Below, one piece after another: positions 43,072 through 52,947 of a stretch of 64,000 nucleotides of DNA. The DNA comes from Clavibacter michiganensis (GTDB lineage Bacteria; Actinomycetota; Actinomycetes; Actinomycetales; Microbacteriaceae), in the NCBI RefSeq assembly GCF_021216655.1, contig NZ_CP080437.1, positions 2,170,001-2,234,000 of the forward strand. Reading direction: 5' to 3'. The position numbers and the translations under genes are program-made. The notes below the pieces were generated by a model. The model did no database searches. It had not been told where the DNA came from and saw only the letters and a list, made by a program, of their open reading frames with translations. Each line of letters opens with the position of its first letter. Positions within the stretch are counted from its first letter, which is position 1.

Positions 43072-43824
43072 ATGACCCAGGACCAGCAGTTCGACGGACG
43101 CACCGCCATCGTGACGGGAGCGGGCAGCGGCATCGGCCGTGCCTCGGCGCTCCGCTTCGCCCGGGAGGGCGCGCGCGTGATCGCCGCCGACGTCTCGGCC
43201 GAGCGGCTCGACGCGCTCGTCGCGGAGCACCCCGACCTCGAGCTCGTGCCCGTCGTAGGCGACATCACGACCGAGGACGGCGTGCAGGCGATCGTCGCCG
43301 CGGCGGACGGCCGGGTCGACGTGCTCGCGAACGTCGCCGGGATCATGGACGGCTTCCTGCCCGCCGCCGAGGTCGACGACCGCACGTGGGACCTCGTGTT
43401 CGCGGTGAACGTCACGGCCGTCATGCGCCTGACGCGCGCGGTGCTGCCGCTCATGGTCGAGGCCGGGAAGGGCGCGATCGTCAACATCGCCTCCGAGGCC
43501 GCGCTCCGCGGATCCGCCGCCGGGCTCGCGTACACGGCCTCCAAGCACGCCGTCGCCGGCATGACGAAGAACACGGCCGTGCTCTACGCCGGCCAGGGCA
43601 TCCGGGTGAACGCGGTGGCGCCGGGCGCGACCAACACGGCCATCGAGGCGCCCATGCGCTCGGAGCGCGCCGGCCGCGTCCTCGGCCCGATCATGCAGAC
43701 GATCGTGCCGGCCCCGGTCGAGGCCGACGAGATGGCCAACTCGGTGATCTGGCTCGCGAGCGACCAGAGCAGCAACGTCACCGGCGTGATCCTCGCGTCC
43801 GACGGCGGCTGGTCCGCGGTCTAG
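43072..43824 (+). CDS. short-chain dehydrogenase/reductase
   Basis: Classical SDR of 250 residues: NAD(P) motif TGAGSGIGRAS, NVAG, catalytic Ser in IVNIASEAAL, YTASK with the Tyr-Lys pair and the PGATNT segment. D40 in VIAADVS after the second strand favours NAD(H). ATG 43072 follows GGAGGAACCA. Its expression probably responds to the TetR regulator encoded convergently downstream. Substrate unknown. Confidence 0.9.
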   Translation: MTQDQQFDGRTAIVTGAGSGIGRASALRFAREGARVIAADVSAERLDALVAEHPDLELVPVVGDITTEDGVQAIVAAADGRVDVLANVAGIMDGFLPAAEVDDRTWDLVFAVNVTAVMRLTRAVLPLMVEAGKGAIVNIASEAALRGSAAGLAYTASKHAVAGMTKNTAVLYAGQGIRVNAVAPGATNTAIEAPMRSERAGRVLGPIMQTIVPAPVEADEMANSVIWLASDQSSNVTGVILASDGGWSAV

Positions 43825-44429
43825 CGGGCGCCGCCCGGGAGCGCGAGCGCCCGCACGGCCCGGCGGATGGACGCGTCGGGCCGCTCCTCGTCCGAGCGCG
43901 CCGCCCACCAGCGCAGCGCCGTGTGGCTGGCCGAGGCGAGGGCCTCGGCCACCGCGGCCGCCTCGAGGGTGCCGCGGAGGTCGGGCAGCCCGCGGGCCAC
44001 GAACTCGGCGAGCGCGGGCGACGCGGCGGTGATGCGCGGGGACGACCGGCTGTGCAGGTCCGGGTGCGCGTCGATGATGCGCAGCCGCACGCGCGTCATG
44101 CCCATGTCGGCGAAGCGCGGGCCGAGCGCGGCGACGAATGCGTCGGCGTACGCGTCCCCCAGCGGCCGGTCGCCCGGGCCCTCGGCGAGGAGGCGCTCGA
44201 GCTCGGCGCCGACGACGTCCGCGCCGCCCCACACGAGGTCGGCCTTCGACGGGAAGTAGCGGAAGAGGCTGCGGCGGCCGACGCCCGCGGCCTCCGCGAT
44301 GTCGGCCATGCTCACGGCGTCGTACCCGCGCTCGGCGAACAGGCCGATGGCCACGCGGGCGAGGTCCTGCGCGTCGATCGCGGCGGGGCGGCCGAGGGCG
44401 GGCCGGTCGCTCGGCGGGGTCGACGGCAT
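43821..44429 (-). CDS. TetR-family regulator
   Basis: Protein of 202 residues. The HTH is FAERGYDAVSMADIAEAAGVG followed by RRSLFRYFPSKADLVWG; the first is quoted as AERGYDAVSMADIAEAAGVG. FRYFPSK is strongly conserved in the family, and the variant resembles actinobacterial MftR-like regulators. The C-terminal ligand domain is Ala-rich. It overlaps the SDR gene end by 4 bp. TACCAT (44437-44442, minus strand) lies 7 nt before its ATG. Likely binds the palindrome before the SDR gene. Confidence 0.87.
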   Translation of the reverse strand: MPSTPPSDRPALGRPAAIDAQDLARVAIGLFAERGYDAVSMADIAEAAGVGRRSLFRYFPSKADLVWGGADVVGAELERLLAEGPGDRPLGDAYADAFVAALGPRFADMGMTRVRLRIIDAHPDLHSRSSPRITAASPALAEFVARGLPDLRGTLEAAAVAEALASASHTALRWWAARSDEERPDASIRRAVRALALPGGAR

Positions 44430-44489
44430 GTCGGGAATGGTATCCCGGGGCCCGTTCCCCGCGTCCGCGCCGTGTGGCACGGTGGGGGC

Positions 44490-44978
44490 ATGAGACTCGC
44501 CGAGGCGCTGATGGAACGGTCCGACATGCAGAGGCGCATCGAGTCGCTGCGGAGCCGGATCCAGGCGAGCGCCCGGTACCAGGAGGGCGAGGATCCCGCG
44601 GAGGACGCCGCCGCGCTGCTCGCCGAGGCGGGCGAGACCGTCGACCGGCTCGCGGCGCTCGTCACGCGGATCAACCTCACCAACACGGCAGCCCGCCTCG
44701 ACGACGGCACGCCCCTCACCGCCGCGCTCGCCCGGCGGGACGCGCTCCGGACGCGGCACGGGATCCTCACGGCCGCGGCCGACGCCGCCTCCGGACGCGG
44801 CGGCGTGAGCGCCGCCGGGTACGCGCCGCGGCAGATGCGGAGCGAGCTGCGGCAGATCTCGGCGCTGCCCATCCGCGAGGTGCGCGACCGCGCGGACGAC
44901 ACGGCGCGCGAGCTCCGGGAGCTCGACGCCCGGATCCAGCGCGCGAACTGGGAGGTGGAGCTGGCCGAGGAGGCCTGA
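44490..44978 (+). CDS. DIP1984-type protein, function unknown
   Basis: Helical soluble protein of 162 residues. MRLAEALMERSDMQRRIESL and the central VTRINLTNTAARLDDGTPLT match, from recall, the DIP1984/septicolysin-like family of small coiled-coil proteins. The C-terminal half is another long heptad-rich helix (ADDTARELRELDARIQRANW). CACGGT lies 6 nt before the ATG, a weaker leaderless-type box. No activity is known to me. Confidence 0.78.
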   Translation: MRLAEALMERSDMQRRIESLRSRIQASARYQEGEDPAEDAAALLAEAGETVDRLAALVTRINLTNTAARLDDGTPLTAALARRDALRTRHGILTAAADAASGRGGVSAAGYAPRQMRSELRQISALPIREVRDRADDTARELRELDARIQRANWEVELAEEA

Positions 44979-45254
44979 GGGACGGAAGCGCAGGGGCGAG
45001 TCGGTAGTCGTCCGGAGCGGGCACACCCCGATGGATCGGCGGGCAATCCGATCCACCTGTGGCGCGGAGGGCAGCGCACCCGGCGAGAGCCGAGCACGAG
45101 TCAGCCCCGCACCTCGCACCGGGGACGGTGCACGGGTACAGCTCACCACCACGTGCCGGTCGGACGACGAGGGAGGGTTCGGGGACCTCGCCCCCACGCG
45201 CGATGATCGAGGTGCGCGTCGGACGACGCCCACCCGCCCAGCCCAGGAGCCCCC
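44979..45254. other. 276-bp intergenic region
   Basis: It contains the hairpin TGGATCGG/CCGATCCA (45032-45039 with 45048-45055), a possible terminator, and the GGAG site of the isochorismatase gene. I see no further gene. Confidence 0.45.
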
Positions 45255-45893
45255 ATGCCCGCACCCCGCCGCGCCCTCGTCCTCGTCGACGTCCAGCAGG
45301 AGTACTTCGCCGGTCCGCTCGAGATCCGCCACCCGGATCCCGCCCTGTCCGTGCGCGTGATCGGCCGCGCGATCGACGCCGCGACCGAGGCCGGGATCCC
45401 GGTCGTCGTCGTGCAGCACGACTCCGGCGCGGGCGCGGCCGTCTTCGATCCGACGACCGATGCGTTCCGCCTGCACCCCGAGCTGGAGTCGCGCCGTACG
45501 GAAGCGTGGAAGGCAGTGACGAAGTCGAAGGGCTCCGTGTTCGCGGGCACCGACCTCGTCGAGTGGGTGCGCGCCGAGGGCGTCGACACGATCACGCTGG
45601 TCGGCTACATGACCAACAACTGCATCCTCGCGTCGTCGGTGGAGGCTGAGGGGCTGGACATCGCGGCCGAGGTGCTCTCCGACGCGACCGGCGCGATCGC
45701 GATCGCCAACGCGGCCGGATCCGTCGACGCCGCGACCGTGCACGGCACCCTCATGGCGCTGCTGCACTCCAACTTCGCCGCGGTCGCGACGACCGACGCG
45801 TGGATCGCGGCGGTCGCTGCGGGCGAGGCGCTCCCGAAGGACGGCCTCGCCACCTCCGCGACGGCGGGCGCGGCGCGCTTCGGCACCGTCTGA
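45255..45893 (+). CDS. isochorismatase-family cysteine hydrolase
   Basis: Protein of 212 residues. Triad: Asp in LVLVDVQQEYF, Lys in AVTKSKGSVF and Cys in GYMTNNCILASS. These residues also occur in nicotinamidases and in N-carbamoyl or ureide hydrolases of the family. ATG 45255 follows GGAGCCCCC. The substrate cannot be assigned; no siderophore genes are nearby, so true isochorismatase activity is unlikely. Confidence 0.87.
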   Translation: MPAPRRALVLVDVQQEYFAGPLEIRHPDPALSVRVIGRAIDAATEAGIPVVVVQHDSGAGAAVFDPTTDAFRLHPELESRRTEAWKAVTKSKGSVFAGTDLVEWVRAEGVDTITLVGYMTNNCILASSVEAEGLDIAAEVLSDATGAIAIANAAGSVDAATVHGTLMALLHSNFAAVATTDAWIAAVAAGEALPKDGLATSATAGAARFGTV

Positions 45894-45908
45894 CGCGCTC
45901 GGCGTGGA

Positions 45909-46604
45909 TCAGTCCGCGAGCTCCCGCAGGTCCTCCGCGGTGGCGGTGCAGGTGACCGTGGCGCCGTCGCCCTCGGCCCGCTGCTCGGTGACGATGTGGT
46001 CGCCGACGAGGATCCGGCAGGTGATGTCGCCGTCCGCCGAGACCGTCGGGTCGACGCTCGCGACCGCGCTCACGGAGAACGCCGCCATGTCGAAGTTGGT
46101 GGTGTCCGGGATGACGACCTCGCGGCTGAACGGGAGCGGCTGGTCGGACGCCTGCTCGGATCCGGCGGTGCCGCCGACGGACGTGGTCCAGAGCACGCCC
46201 GCGGTGACCGTGCCGCCCGAGCCCTCCACCTGGTACGTGACGCGCGGCTCGTCGGACGCCTCAGCCGACGACCGCGCCTCGGACTCGCGCACCGCACCCG
46301 TGATGGCCGTGACGATGCCGGCCGTGTAGACGATCGCGAGCACGATCGAGAGGATCAGCGCGACGACGCTCGCGATGAGGCCGCCGAGCGCCATGCCCTT
46401 GGGCCGGTCCTTGAGGATCAGGCCGATGATCCCGAGCACGATGCCGACGAGGGCGAGGAACCCGGACGCGTAGTTGAGGAGCGGGATGACCGAGCCGACG
46501 AGCGACACCACGCCGACGATGAGGGCCGCCAGCCCGACGCCGTTCGACGTCTTCCGCTCGCGGGGTGCGGTCGGCGCGGGCTCGGGGGCGTAGCGGAAGG
46601 TCAT
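45909..46604 (-). CDS. DUF4190-like membrane protein with MmpS-like domain
   Basis: Protein of 231 residues. Two to three helices (about 24-45, 46-66 and 78-100) of the DUF4190 kind (GLAALIVGVVSLVGSVIPLL) are followed by an extracytoplasmic beta-domain. Its VTYQVEGSGGTVTAGVLW and late VTCTATA recall MmpS-type accessory proteins. CAGGGT lies 6 nt before the ATG. It is likely a surface-exposed protein of unknown role. Confidence 0.7.
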   Translation of the reverse strand: MTFRYAPEPAPTAPRERKTSNGVGLAALIVGVVSLVGSVIPLLNYASGFLALVGIVLGIIGLILKDRPKGMALGGLIASVVALILSIVLAIVYTAGIVTAITGAVRESEARSSAEASDEPRVTYQVEGSGGTVTAGVLWTTSVGGTAGSEQASDQPLPFSREVVIPDTTNFDMAAFSVSAVASVDPTVSADGDITCRILVGDHIVTEQRAEGDGATVTCTATAEDLRELAD

Positions 46605-46694
46605 GCCTCGACCCTGCCAGGGATGCGGGCGGATCCGGCCGTCACGGGGTCACGATCCCGCGACGGCCGGGCCCCGCGACGGTCGGGGCGCGCG

Positions 46695-47813
<1,119 letters not shown>

Positions 47814-47891
47814 GCGTGCTCCGTCTCGTCTCCCCGCGAGGTGCGGCCGGCGGCAGCGATGCGGGAGGGCGAGACTCATGGTGGCCATCGT

Positions 47892-47904
47892 GCGTTTCGA
47901 ACGC
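47892..47904. promoter_or_regulatory. inverted repeat in ald/Lrp divergent region
   Basis: GCGTT-TCG-AACGC, midway in the 164-bp gap; candidate binding site of the Lrp-type regulator. Confidence 0.45.
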
Positions 47905-47977
47905 GTGAACTCCGTAGGATCGTCGGCGCGGATCGCCTCACCTGCGCGATCCTTCGCCCCGACAGCGAGGATGGCCG

Positions 47978-48472
47978 ATGCCGACGAAGGAAATGCGGGC
48001 GCCCGAGCCGCTCGACGCGATCGACCGGAAGCTCGTCGCCCTCCTCCGGGCCGACGCGCGCACCCCGAACAGCCGCCTCGCGGAGCAGGCGGGCATCGCG
48101 CCGTCGACGTGCGTGACCCGGGTGCGCGGCCTCGTGGAGCGCGGCGTGATCACCGGCTTCACCGCCACGATCGACGCCGACGCGGTGGGCGTGGGCCTGC
48201 AGGCGCTCATCAGCATCGCGATCCGCGCGGGCGCCCGCCACGAGATGGCCCGCTTCGCCGACGAGATGCGCGAGCTCGCCGACGTGGTGCAGCTCTTCTT
48301 CCTCGGCGGATCCGAGGACTTCATCGTCCACATCGCGGTCCGCGACAGCGACCACCTCCGCGACTTCGTTCTGCAGCACCTCTCGGCGCACCCGGCCGTG
48401 GCGTCGACCCGCACGAGCGTGGTGTTCGACCACCACTACTCGGGGCCGGCTGTGGGGGATCCGGGCGCCTAG
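47978..48472 (+). CDS. Lrp/AsnC-family regulator of ald
   Basis: Protein of 164 residues. The HTH (LDAIDRKLVALLRADARTPN, then LAEQAGIAPSTCVTRVRGL) is followed by a RAM ligand domain (ALISIAIRAGARHEMARF to VVFDHHYSG). Its position next to ald mirrors AldR of mycobacteria, which binds alanine and activates or represses ald. Alanine sensing is inferred from context. Its stop codon forms part of a hairpin shared with dcd. Confidence 0.9.
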   Translation: MPTKEMRAPEPLDAIDRKLVALLRADARTPNSRLAEQAGIAPSTCVTRVRGLVERGVITGFTATIDADAVGVGLQALISIAIRAGARHEMARFADEMRELADVVQLFFLGGSEDFIVHIAVRDSDHLRDFVLQHLSAHPAVASTRTSVVFDHHYSGPAVGDPGA

Positions 48473-48488
48473 CCCGACGGCTGGGCTA
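48470..48488. terminator. hairpin containing both convergent stop codons
   Basis: TAGCCC-N7-GGGCTA. The left arm starts with the Lrp-type gene stop (TAG) and the right arm encodes the dcd stop on the other strand. Confidence 0.45.
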
Positions 48489-49091
48489 CTCCCCCTGCTG
48501 CCCCGCGTCCGTCACCGTCACGTCGGTGTGCACGAAGTTGAGGTGCGAGCGAGAAGCCGTGGGTCCGCGCTGGCCCTGGTAGCGGGAGGCGTACTCGCCG
48601 GATCCGTAGGGCTTCTTGGCGGGCGACGACAGGCGGAAGAAGCAGAGTTGGCCGATCTTCATCCCGGGCCAGAGCTTGATGGGCAGCGTCGCGACGTTCG
48701 ACAGCTCGAGCGTGACGTGACCGGAGAATCCGGGGTCGATGAAGCCGGCGGTGGAGTGCGTGAGAAGGCCGAGGCGACCGAGCGAGCTCTTGCCCTCGAG
48801 GCGCGCGGCGACGTCGTCGGGCAGCGTGACCAGCTCGAACGTGGATCCGAGGACGAACTCGCCCGGGTGCAGGATGAACGGCTCCCCCGGCTTCGACTCG
48901 ATGACGCGCGTCAGCTCGGGCTGGTCCTCGGCGGGATCGATGTAGGGGTACTTGTGGTTGTCGAACAGCCGGAAGAAGCGGTCGATGCGCACGTCGATGC
49001 TCGCGGGCTGCAGCATCCCGGGGTCGTAGGGATCGAGGGCCACTCGTCCGGCGTCGAGCTCGGCGGTGATGTCACGGTCGGAGAGGAGCAC
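48486..49091 (-). CDS. dcd: dCTP deaminase, dUMP-forming
   Basis: Protein of 201 residues. [20 protein letters not shown] and [20 protein letters not shown] are characteristic. [14 protein letters not shown] matches the bifunctional dCTP deaminase-dUTPase of actinobacteria (monofunctional enzymes have HVTAHRIDPG). It therefore probably converts dCTP straight to dUMP, feeding dTMP synthesis while avoiding dUTP. The GTG start lies 6 nt behind TAGGCT. Confidence 0.94.
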   Translation of the reverse strand: MLLSDRDITAELDAGRVALDPYDPGMLQPASIDVRIDRFFRLFDNHKYPYIDPAEDQPELTRVIESKPGEPFILHPGEFVLGSTFELVTLPDDVAARLEGKSSLGRLGLLTHSTAGFIDPGFSGHVTLELSNVATLPIKLWPGMKIGQLCFFRLSSPAKKPYGSGEYASRYQGQRGPTASRSHLNFVHTDVTVTDAGQQGE

Positions 49092-49097
49092 GGCAGG

Positions 49098-49103
49098 AGC
49101 CTA
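49098..49103 (-). promoter_or_regulatory. -10 box, leaderless start of dcd
   Basis: TAGGCT, 6 nt before GTG 49091. Confidence 0.55.
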
Positions 49104-49172
49104 CCGGCGCTGGGTGGCGCCCGGCCGGACTCTTGCTAGGCTGTGGTCTCGACCCGGCCCCAGGCCGGTCGC

Positions 49173-49246
49173 GCGAGTGTAGTTCAATGGTAGAACTTCA
49201 GCTTCCCAAGCTGATAGCGCGGGTTCGATTCCCGTCACTCGCTCCA
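49173..49246 (+). tRNA. tRNA-Gly (anticodon CCC), CCA encoded
   Basis: Acceptor arms GCGAGTG (49173-49179) and CACTCGC (49236-49242) pair fully. The D-arm contains AGTTCAATGGTAGAACT, the anticodon stem TCAGC/GCTGA encloses TTCCCAA, and the T-arm is CGGGTTCGATTCCCG. The discriminator is T and the CCA end is present in DNA. It reads GGG codons. The GC content drops immediately after its 3' end, as expected for an integration site. Confidence 0.95.
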
Positions 49247-49311
49247 CATCAGGATCGTTTTTGAGCTTCTCAGTGTCCGCCAGACAGATACAAATGGCTT
49301 TTCCCAGAACA

Positions 49312-51642
49312 TTATAATCGAGTGGGCTTAAAGTCAAACTCTGGTTCAACCACGCCAACGGCAGCACACATACTAGAAAAGTGCGCCCCATCTGCGGCTT
49401 GCATGAAAGCCATAAGCGCTTCAAGTTCGAGTTCGATCGACGGAAAATCAAGCCCAGACGCCGGGCTCGGGTCGTCTCTATGCGAATGCGCATGCGCAAA
49501 CTTGACGACCCGAGTGGCGACTATCGAGTCAACTTCGGACGCTTTAACAACAGCATTAACCTTCGCCTGAAAATCGGGGGCACTCGGAGCCTTAAAGCTG
49601 AGAAATCCTTCTAACAGACGCCTACCGGCGTTACCAAGAAGCGGCAGTTCGTCACTTTGATCGGAAGCAACCGCCGATACTACCTTCTTGAATAAGTAGT
49701 GGTACTCGCTGGCATGACTAAGCAGCTGACGCGACATTGGCCGAAGCGAGCCTTCACGTGCACCGGCGCCCGGGCGCATGCTCACCGTTTCAAGAACCGA
49801 GACTGCTGGCGCTGCCGTCTCCATAGCATCACCTTCCGATATCTTTTTCTGAGATTTGGTGTAGCTCGTCTGCTTATTCCTTAGTAGCAGCCGAAATAGT
49901 TCATAATCGTGCGTGAAGATAATGCTTTGCATCACGCCGCTGATCTTCGCGTCCAGCAGCGCGAATGCGGCAAACAGCGACTCTCTATCCATGCTGGACA
50001 CTGGATCGTCTATTACGACGATACTACTTTCAGGCCTAACTCCTTCAGCGTCGAGCCCCTCAAGGAAGTAACAAAGCGCTATAGAGTTACTCTCCCCCTC
50101 GCTCAACGCCGTCGCTACATGCCCGCTTCTCATCACTACATAACCCTTGCCGTCTTTCGAGACGGAGACGCTGAGATGGTCGTGGTCGAAGTACTGTTGT
50201 AGCGTTGCGTCGATGCGATTGGCCATAATCGTCGTGTCCTGCTGGCTATTCTTGACAGCCTGAAGCGCTGCGTCATTAGACCCGAGAGCCTTAATTAAAG
50301 CCAAATTGCACCGCTCGGCTTTCATGATACGCGCGCCGTCTTCCTTGTACGCCAGAACCTCGCTAGCAGCGACGTGTGCTTCAATCTTATCCTGAGCGGC
50401 GCGCTTTGCTTTATCTTGAGTCGCACAATCCTCATTGTGTGCAGTGATGACGTGATTGAGCGCTTGCAGGGCAGATGACGTCTCCACATGGAACCCAGGA
50501 GATGCATAGGCGATCGGCTCGAGCGGGTCTCCAGCTCTTTTGTCTATAACGGACTCCACGCTAACCGTCGCTGTGATGGCGTTTCGAACCGCGCCGTCTA
50601 GGGCGAGTAAACATTCCGCGTAGTCCGCTTGGTGCACAGGAAGCAGGGAGTTTTCATCTGGAAGGTCGCGCATTAATTGCACCCACGACTCCCGCCACGC
50701 AAGCAAGTCCGATTTACTCGTCTGCAAATCTTGTCTCAGTGTTGCAAGGCTGTCGCTAAAGTGCGCCCTGTACGCCGCCAGTAAGTCAGCGCTTACGGTG
50801 CCATTCTGGCAAAACAGGCAAGCCGAACCCTCGTCATGAATCGAAACGCCCACTTCCGTCCATGCCTCGCGAGTTTTTTCCGCACGAAGATATTCCAGAG
50901 GTTCTGCATCAACTGAACGTGCCACGATATTGTACACTCGTTCGACTAAATTCGAGATGCCTTCAGGTTCCAGGACTATGTCGATCGCATCTCTAGAAAA
51001 AGCATTGGCAACAGCAACCCACTTAGCCACGTTTTCGTCGGTAAGACGATCGCTGCCGTCAGCTTTGTGCATTCGTTTCCGAACAACGTCGATTCGATAT
51101 GTAGCGGTACCGTAGCGTCCAGCATCGCCCGGCGATAAAAGCTCAATAACCTTGGATTTAACGATCCCTTCACGCATGTCGACGCTCTTGCGTGCAGCTA
51201 CCAGCGCGCTTCTCACCTCTTTGTGCCACTTGCGAAGCCTGACGCCCGCTTCTTCAAACAGCAAAATCTTTTGGGCCGCTTCAACGCTACGCTTACCAAG
51301 CTTTACTATAGGCTCTGAGTGCCCGTGGCCCTCAAGAAACAGACCTAGCGACTCTTGCACATACAACCTATTGTAGACGTGTACGCTATATGGAAAGTCG
51401 GGTGACTGAAGTCGTACTTGCTTGTTTTGATTGTTTTGGCGGACTGATGCAGTCACAGTGCTACCGTCTGCGCCTGCGGGCATTCCCCCTATCCGCAGCA
51501 GTTCACTTAAAGATGTCTTACCCGCACCATTTCTTCCGTAAATAATAGTCGTGTATCCCAAAACACACGATTCCGCCGCCGTAGCGAAAGGGGCTCGCCG
51601 AAGCCCACGAAAAGCTTGATCAGTTGCAATAGTGCGGAGCAT
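49312..51642 (-). CDS. RloC/PrrC-like AAA ATPase, candidate anticodon nuclease
   Basis: Protein of 776 residues in the AAA_13 group of SMC/ABC-like ATPases. Walker A is GRNGAGKT (36-43), a CLFC pair (275-278) within a helical arm resembles RloC's zinc hook, signature is LSEGES (513-518), Walker B is IVVIDDPVSSMD (541-552) and H-switch is FTHDYELF. The C-terminal region has GNAGRRLLEGFLSF (670-683) and HAHSH (717-721), an R-x3-E...H arrangement like the tRNA-cutting site of PrrC/RloC. ATG is preceded by AAGGAG. Codon use is far more AT-rich than the flanks. A phage-defence role is inferred. Confidence 0.8.
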   Translation of the reverse strand: MLRTIATDQAFRGLRRAPFATAAESCVLGYTTIIYGRNGAGKTSLSELLRIGGMPAGADGSTVTASVRQNNQNKQVRLQSPDFPYSVHVYNRLYVQESLGLFLEGHGHSEPIVKLGKRSVEAAQKILLFEEAGVRLRKWHKEVRSALVAARKSVDMREGIVKSKVIELLSPGDAGRYGTATYRIDVVRKRMHKADGSDRLTDENVAKWVAVANAFSRDAIDIVLEPEGISNLVERVYNIVARSVDAEPLEYLRAEKTREAWTEVGVSIHDEGSACLFCQNGTVSADLLAAYRAHFSDSLATLRQDLQTSKSDLLAWRESWVQLMRDLPDENSLLPVHQADYAECLLALDGAVRNAITATVSVESVIDKRAGDPLEPIAYASPGFHVETSSALQALNHVITAHNEDCATQDKAKRAAQDKIEAHVAASEVLAYKEDGARIMKAERCNLALIKALGSNDAALQAVKNSQQDTTIMANRIDATLQQYFDHDHLSVSVSKDGKGYVVMRSGHVATALSEGESNSIALCYFLEGLDAEGVRPESSIVVIDDPVSSMDRESLFAAFALLDAKISGVMQSIIFTHDYELFRLLLRNKQTSYTKSQKKISEGDAMETAAPAVSVLETVSMRPGAGAREGSLRPMSRQLLSHASEYHYLFKKVVSAVASDQSDELPLLGNAGRRLLEGFLSFKAPSAPDFQAKVNAVVKASEVDSIVATRVVKFAHAHSHRDDPSPASGLDFPSIELELEALMAFMQAADGAHFSSMCAAVGVVEPEFDFKPTRL

Positions 51643-51996
51643 CTTTCTCCTTGTACGTTTCTATGAACGTATACACTAAAACGCCACCTCGCCGCCCCCC
51701 ATTGTGGGGCAGGAACGGGCGTGCCGGAACTGACCAGGCGGGTGGAGCGAGTTTTGAACTTGTGCCGCGTGCATACCTATGGCACACGACGCAGCAAAAT
51801 GCCTACATGTTCAGCCTCCAAGGCGGCGGAAAGCCACCTCGAGCTTGGTTATGCGCGTGCGCGTGCTCTACGCAGCAACGGCCGGTGAGGCGCCGGCATG
51901 CGTTTTGCAGGTCGTAGAGCTTCCAGCGGTCCGGGCCCCACGCCATGGTCGGTTGTCAGCCCCCGCGCCTCACTCGTGTCCACACATTCTTACTCG
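51643..51996. other. 354-bp gap between the two island genes
   Basis: It holds an inverted repeat TACGTT-N6-AACGTA (51654-51671) just before the ATPase start, a possible operator, and a hairpin GCCCC-N7-GGGGC (51694-51710). Short frames here lack ribosome sites and are not called. Confidence 0.4.
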
Positions 51997-52947
51997 TTAG
52001 CTACCCAGCCGCCCAATTGCTATGTCGTCTGGTTGCAGGTATTCACGCATTGCCACTCTAACCCCGTTCAACACCGCGTCGGACGATTTACGAGTACCCT
52101 GCCATGCGTCGGCATACTGTGCGACGTCTGCACTGTAGCGCAATTGCTTGCCGGTCCTGATGCGGGCACCGAACCAGCTTCGGGCCTTACTTAAGACCCA
52201 GCTTTCCGCGTTAGCAAGATCGGCTTCGGCAAAAGTTCGCAGCTCCGCTAGTGCAAGCTTTACGGTTGACGGCGTTAATGAGTCGTTTTCCCAGGCCCCG
52301 AGCCCCGCCATAGCCTCAATACGCACCGTAGAATGATGCATTCGGTGTTCAAATTTCATCCACAGGCGACTGTTCTCGTTAATCGTTTCGGGTAAGGGCT
52401 CGATTTCCGGCTCTTCCCATTTGGGCATGTACCCGTCAAGCATCGCCCGCCGTTGCGGTTCAGAAGTAACGCCACGAATTTCCTCCAGCAGTTCGCTACG
52501 CATGTCCTCTATAGCAAAAATCTCTTCTGCGTATGAAGTGCGCAGTCCGTAGCCAAACTCGAGTACTGCGTTGTGTACATCATACTTAAGCAGGTAGTCG
52601 CTATCCGTTCTGGGTAGGCTATGTTCAATGTCCCTCAACAAAAGTATCTGTTGCTTGTATGTCTCCGCACGCATGGGCTGGAAAAAGGTGCGTCGTGCGT
52701 TTAGGTAAGTGAGAACAGTAACTGTTGCTACTATTATCCAAAATATGATTTGGACCAGCGTCGCCAGGTTTTCCGCAAACAAGGCGGCTGTAGCGCTGTT
52801 CCACAAGAGCGTGGAATACTCGCCGCCCGTGCTCGAAGCCAACAGATGATCGACTTGCCGAACAGGCGCAAAGAACGACGTAAATAACTCACCACCTTGC
52901 GAGAACATTGCGCTTGATGTAGTCATCTCTTCTTGAATACTCTGCAT
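51997..52947 (-). CDS. single-span membrane protein of the island, function unknown
   Basis: Protein of 316 residues. An N-terminal extracytoplasmic or amphipathic stretch (1-60) and one hydrophobic helix (LVQIIFWIIVATVTVLTYL, about 64-82) lead to a ~230-residue cytoplasmic, helical, acidic domain without known motif. TAATCT lies 7 nt before the first ATG, suggesting a leaderless start. AT-rich codon use matches the ATPase gene, which lies downstream on the same strand. It may be a membrane-anchored partner of that ATPase; nothing proves this. Confidence 0.7.
   Translation of the reverse strand: MQSIQEEMTTSSAMFSQGGELFTSFFAPVRQVDHLLASSTGGEYSTLLWNSATAALFAENLATLVQIIFWIIVATVTVLTYLNARRTFFQPMRAETYKQQILLLRDIEHSLPRTDSDYLLKYDVHNAVLEFGYGLRTSYAEEIFAIEDMRSELLEEIRGVTSEPQRRAMLDGYMPKWEEPEIEPLPETINENSRLWMKFEHRMHHSTVRIEAMAGLGAWENDSLTPSTVKLALAELRTFAEADLANAESWVLSKARSWFGARIRTGKQLRYSADVAQYADAWQGTRKSSDAVLNGVRVAMREYLQPDDIAIGRLGS

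Noticed and set aside
44979..45254. riboswitch before the isochorismatase gene
   Set aside because: Only one short hairpin is visible and no known aptamer motif.
51651..51917. 88-residue plus-strand frame in the island gap
   Set aside because: No ribosome site, no domain, and it overlaps the hairpin and repeat region.
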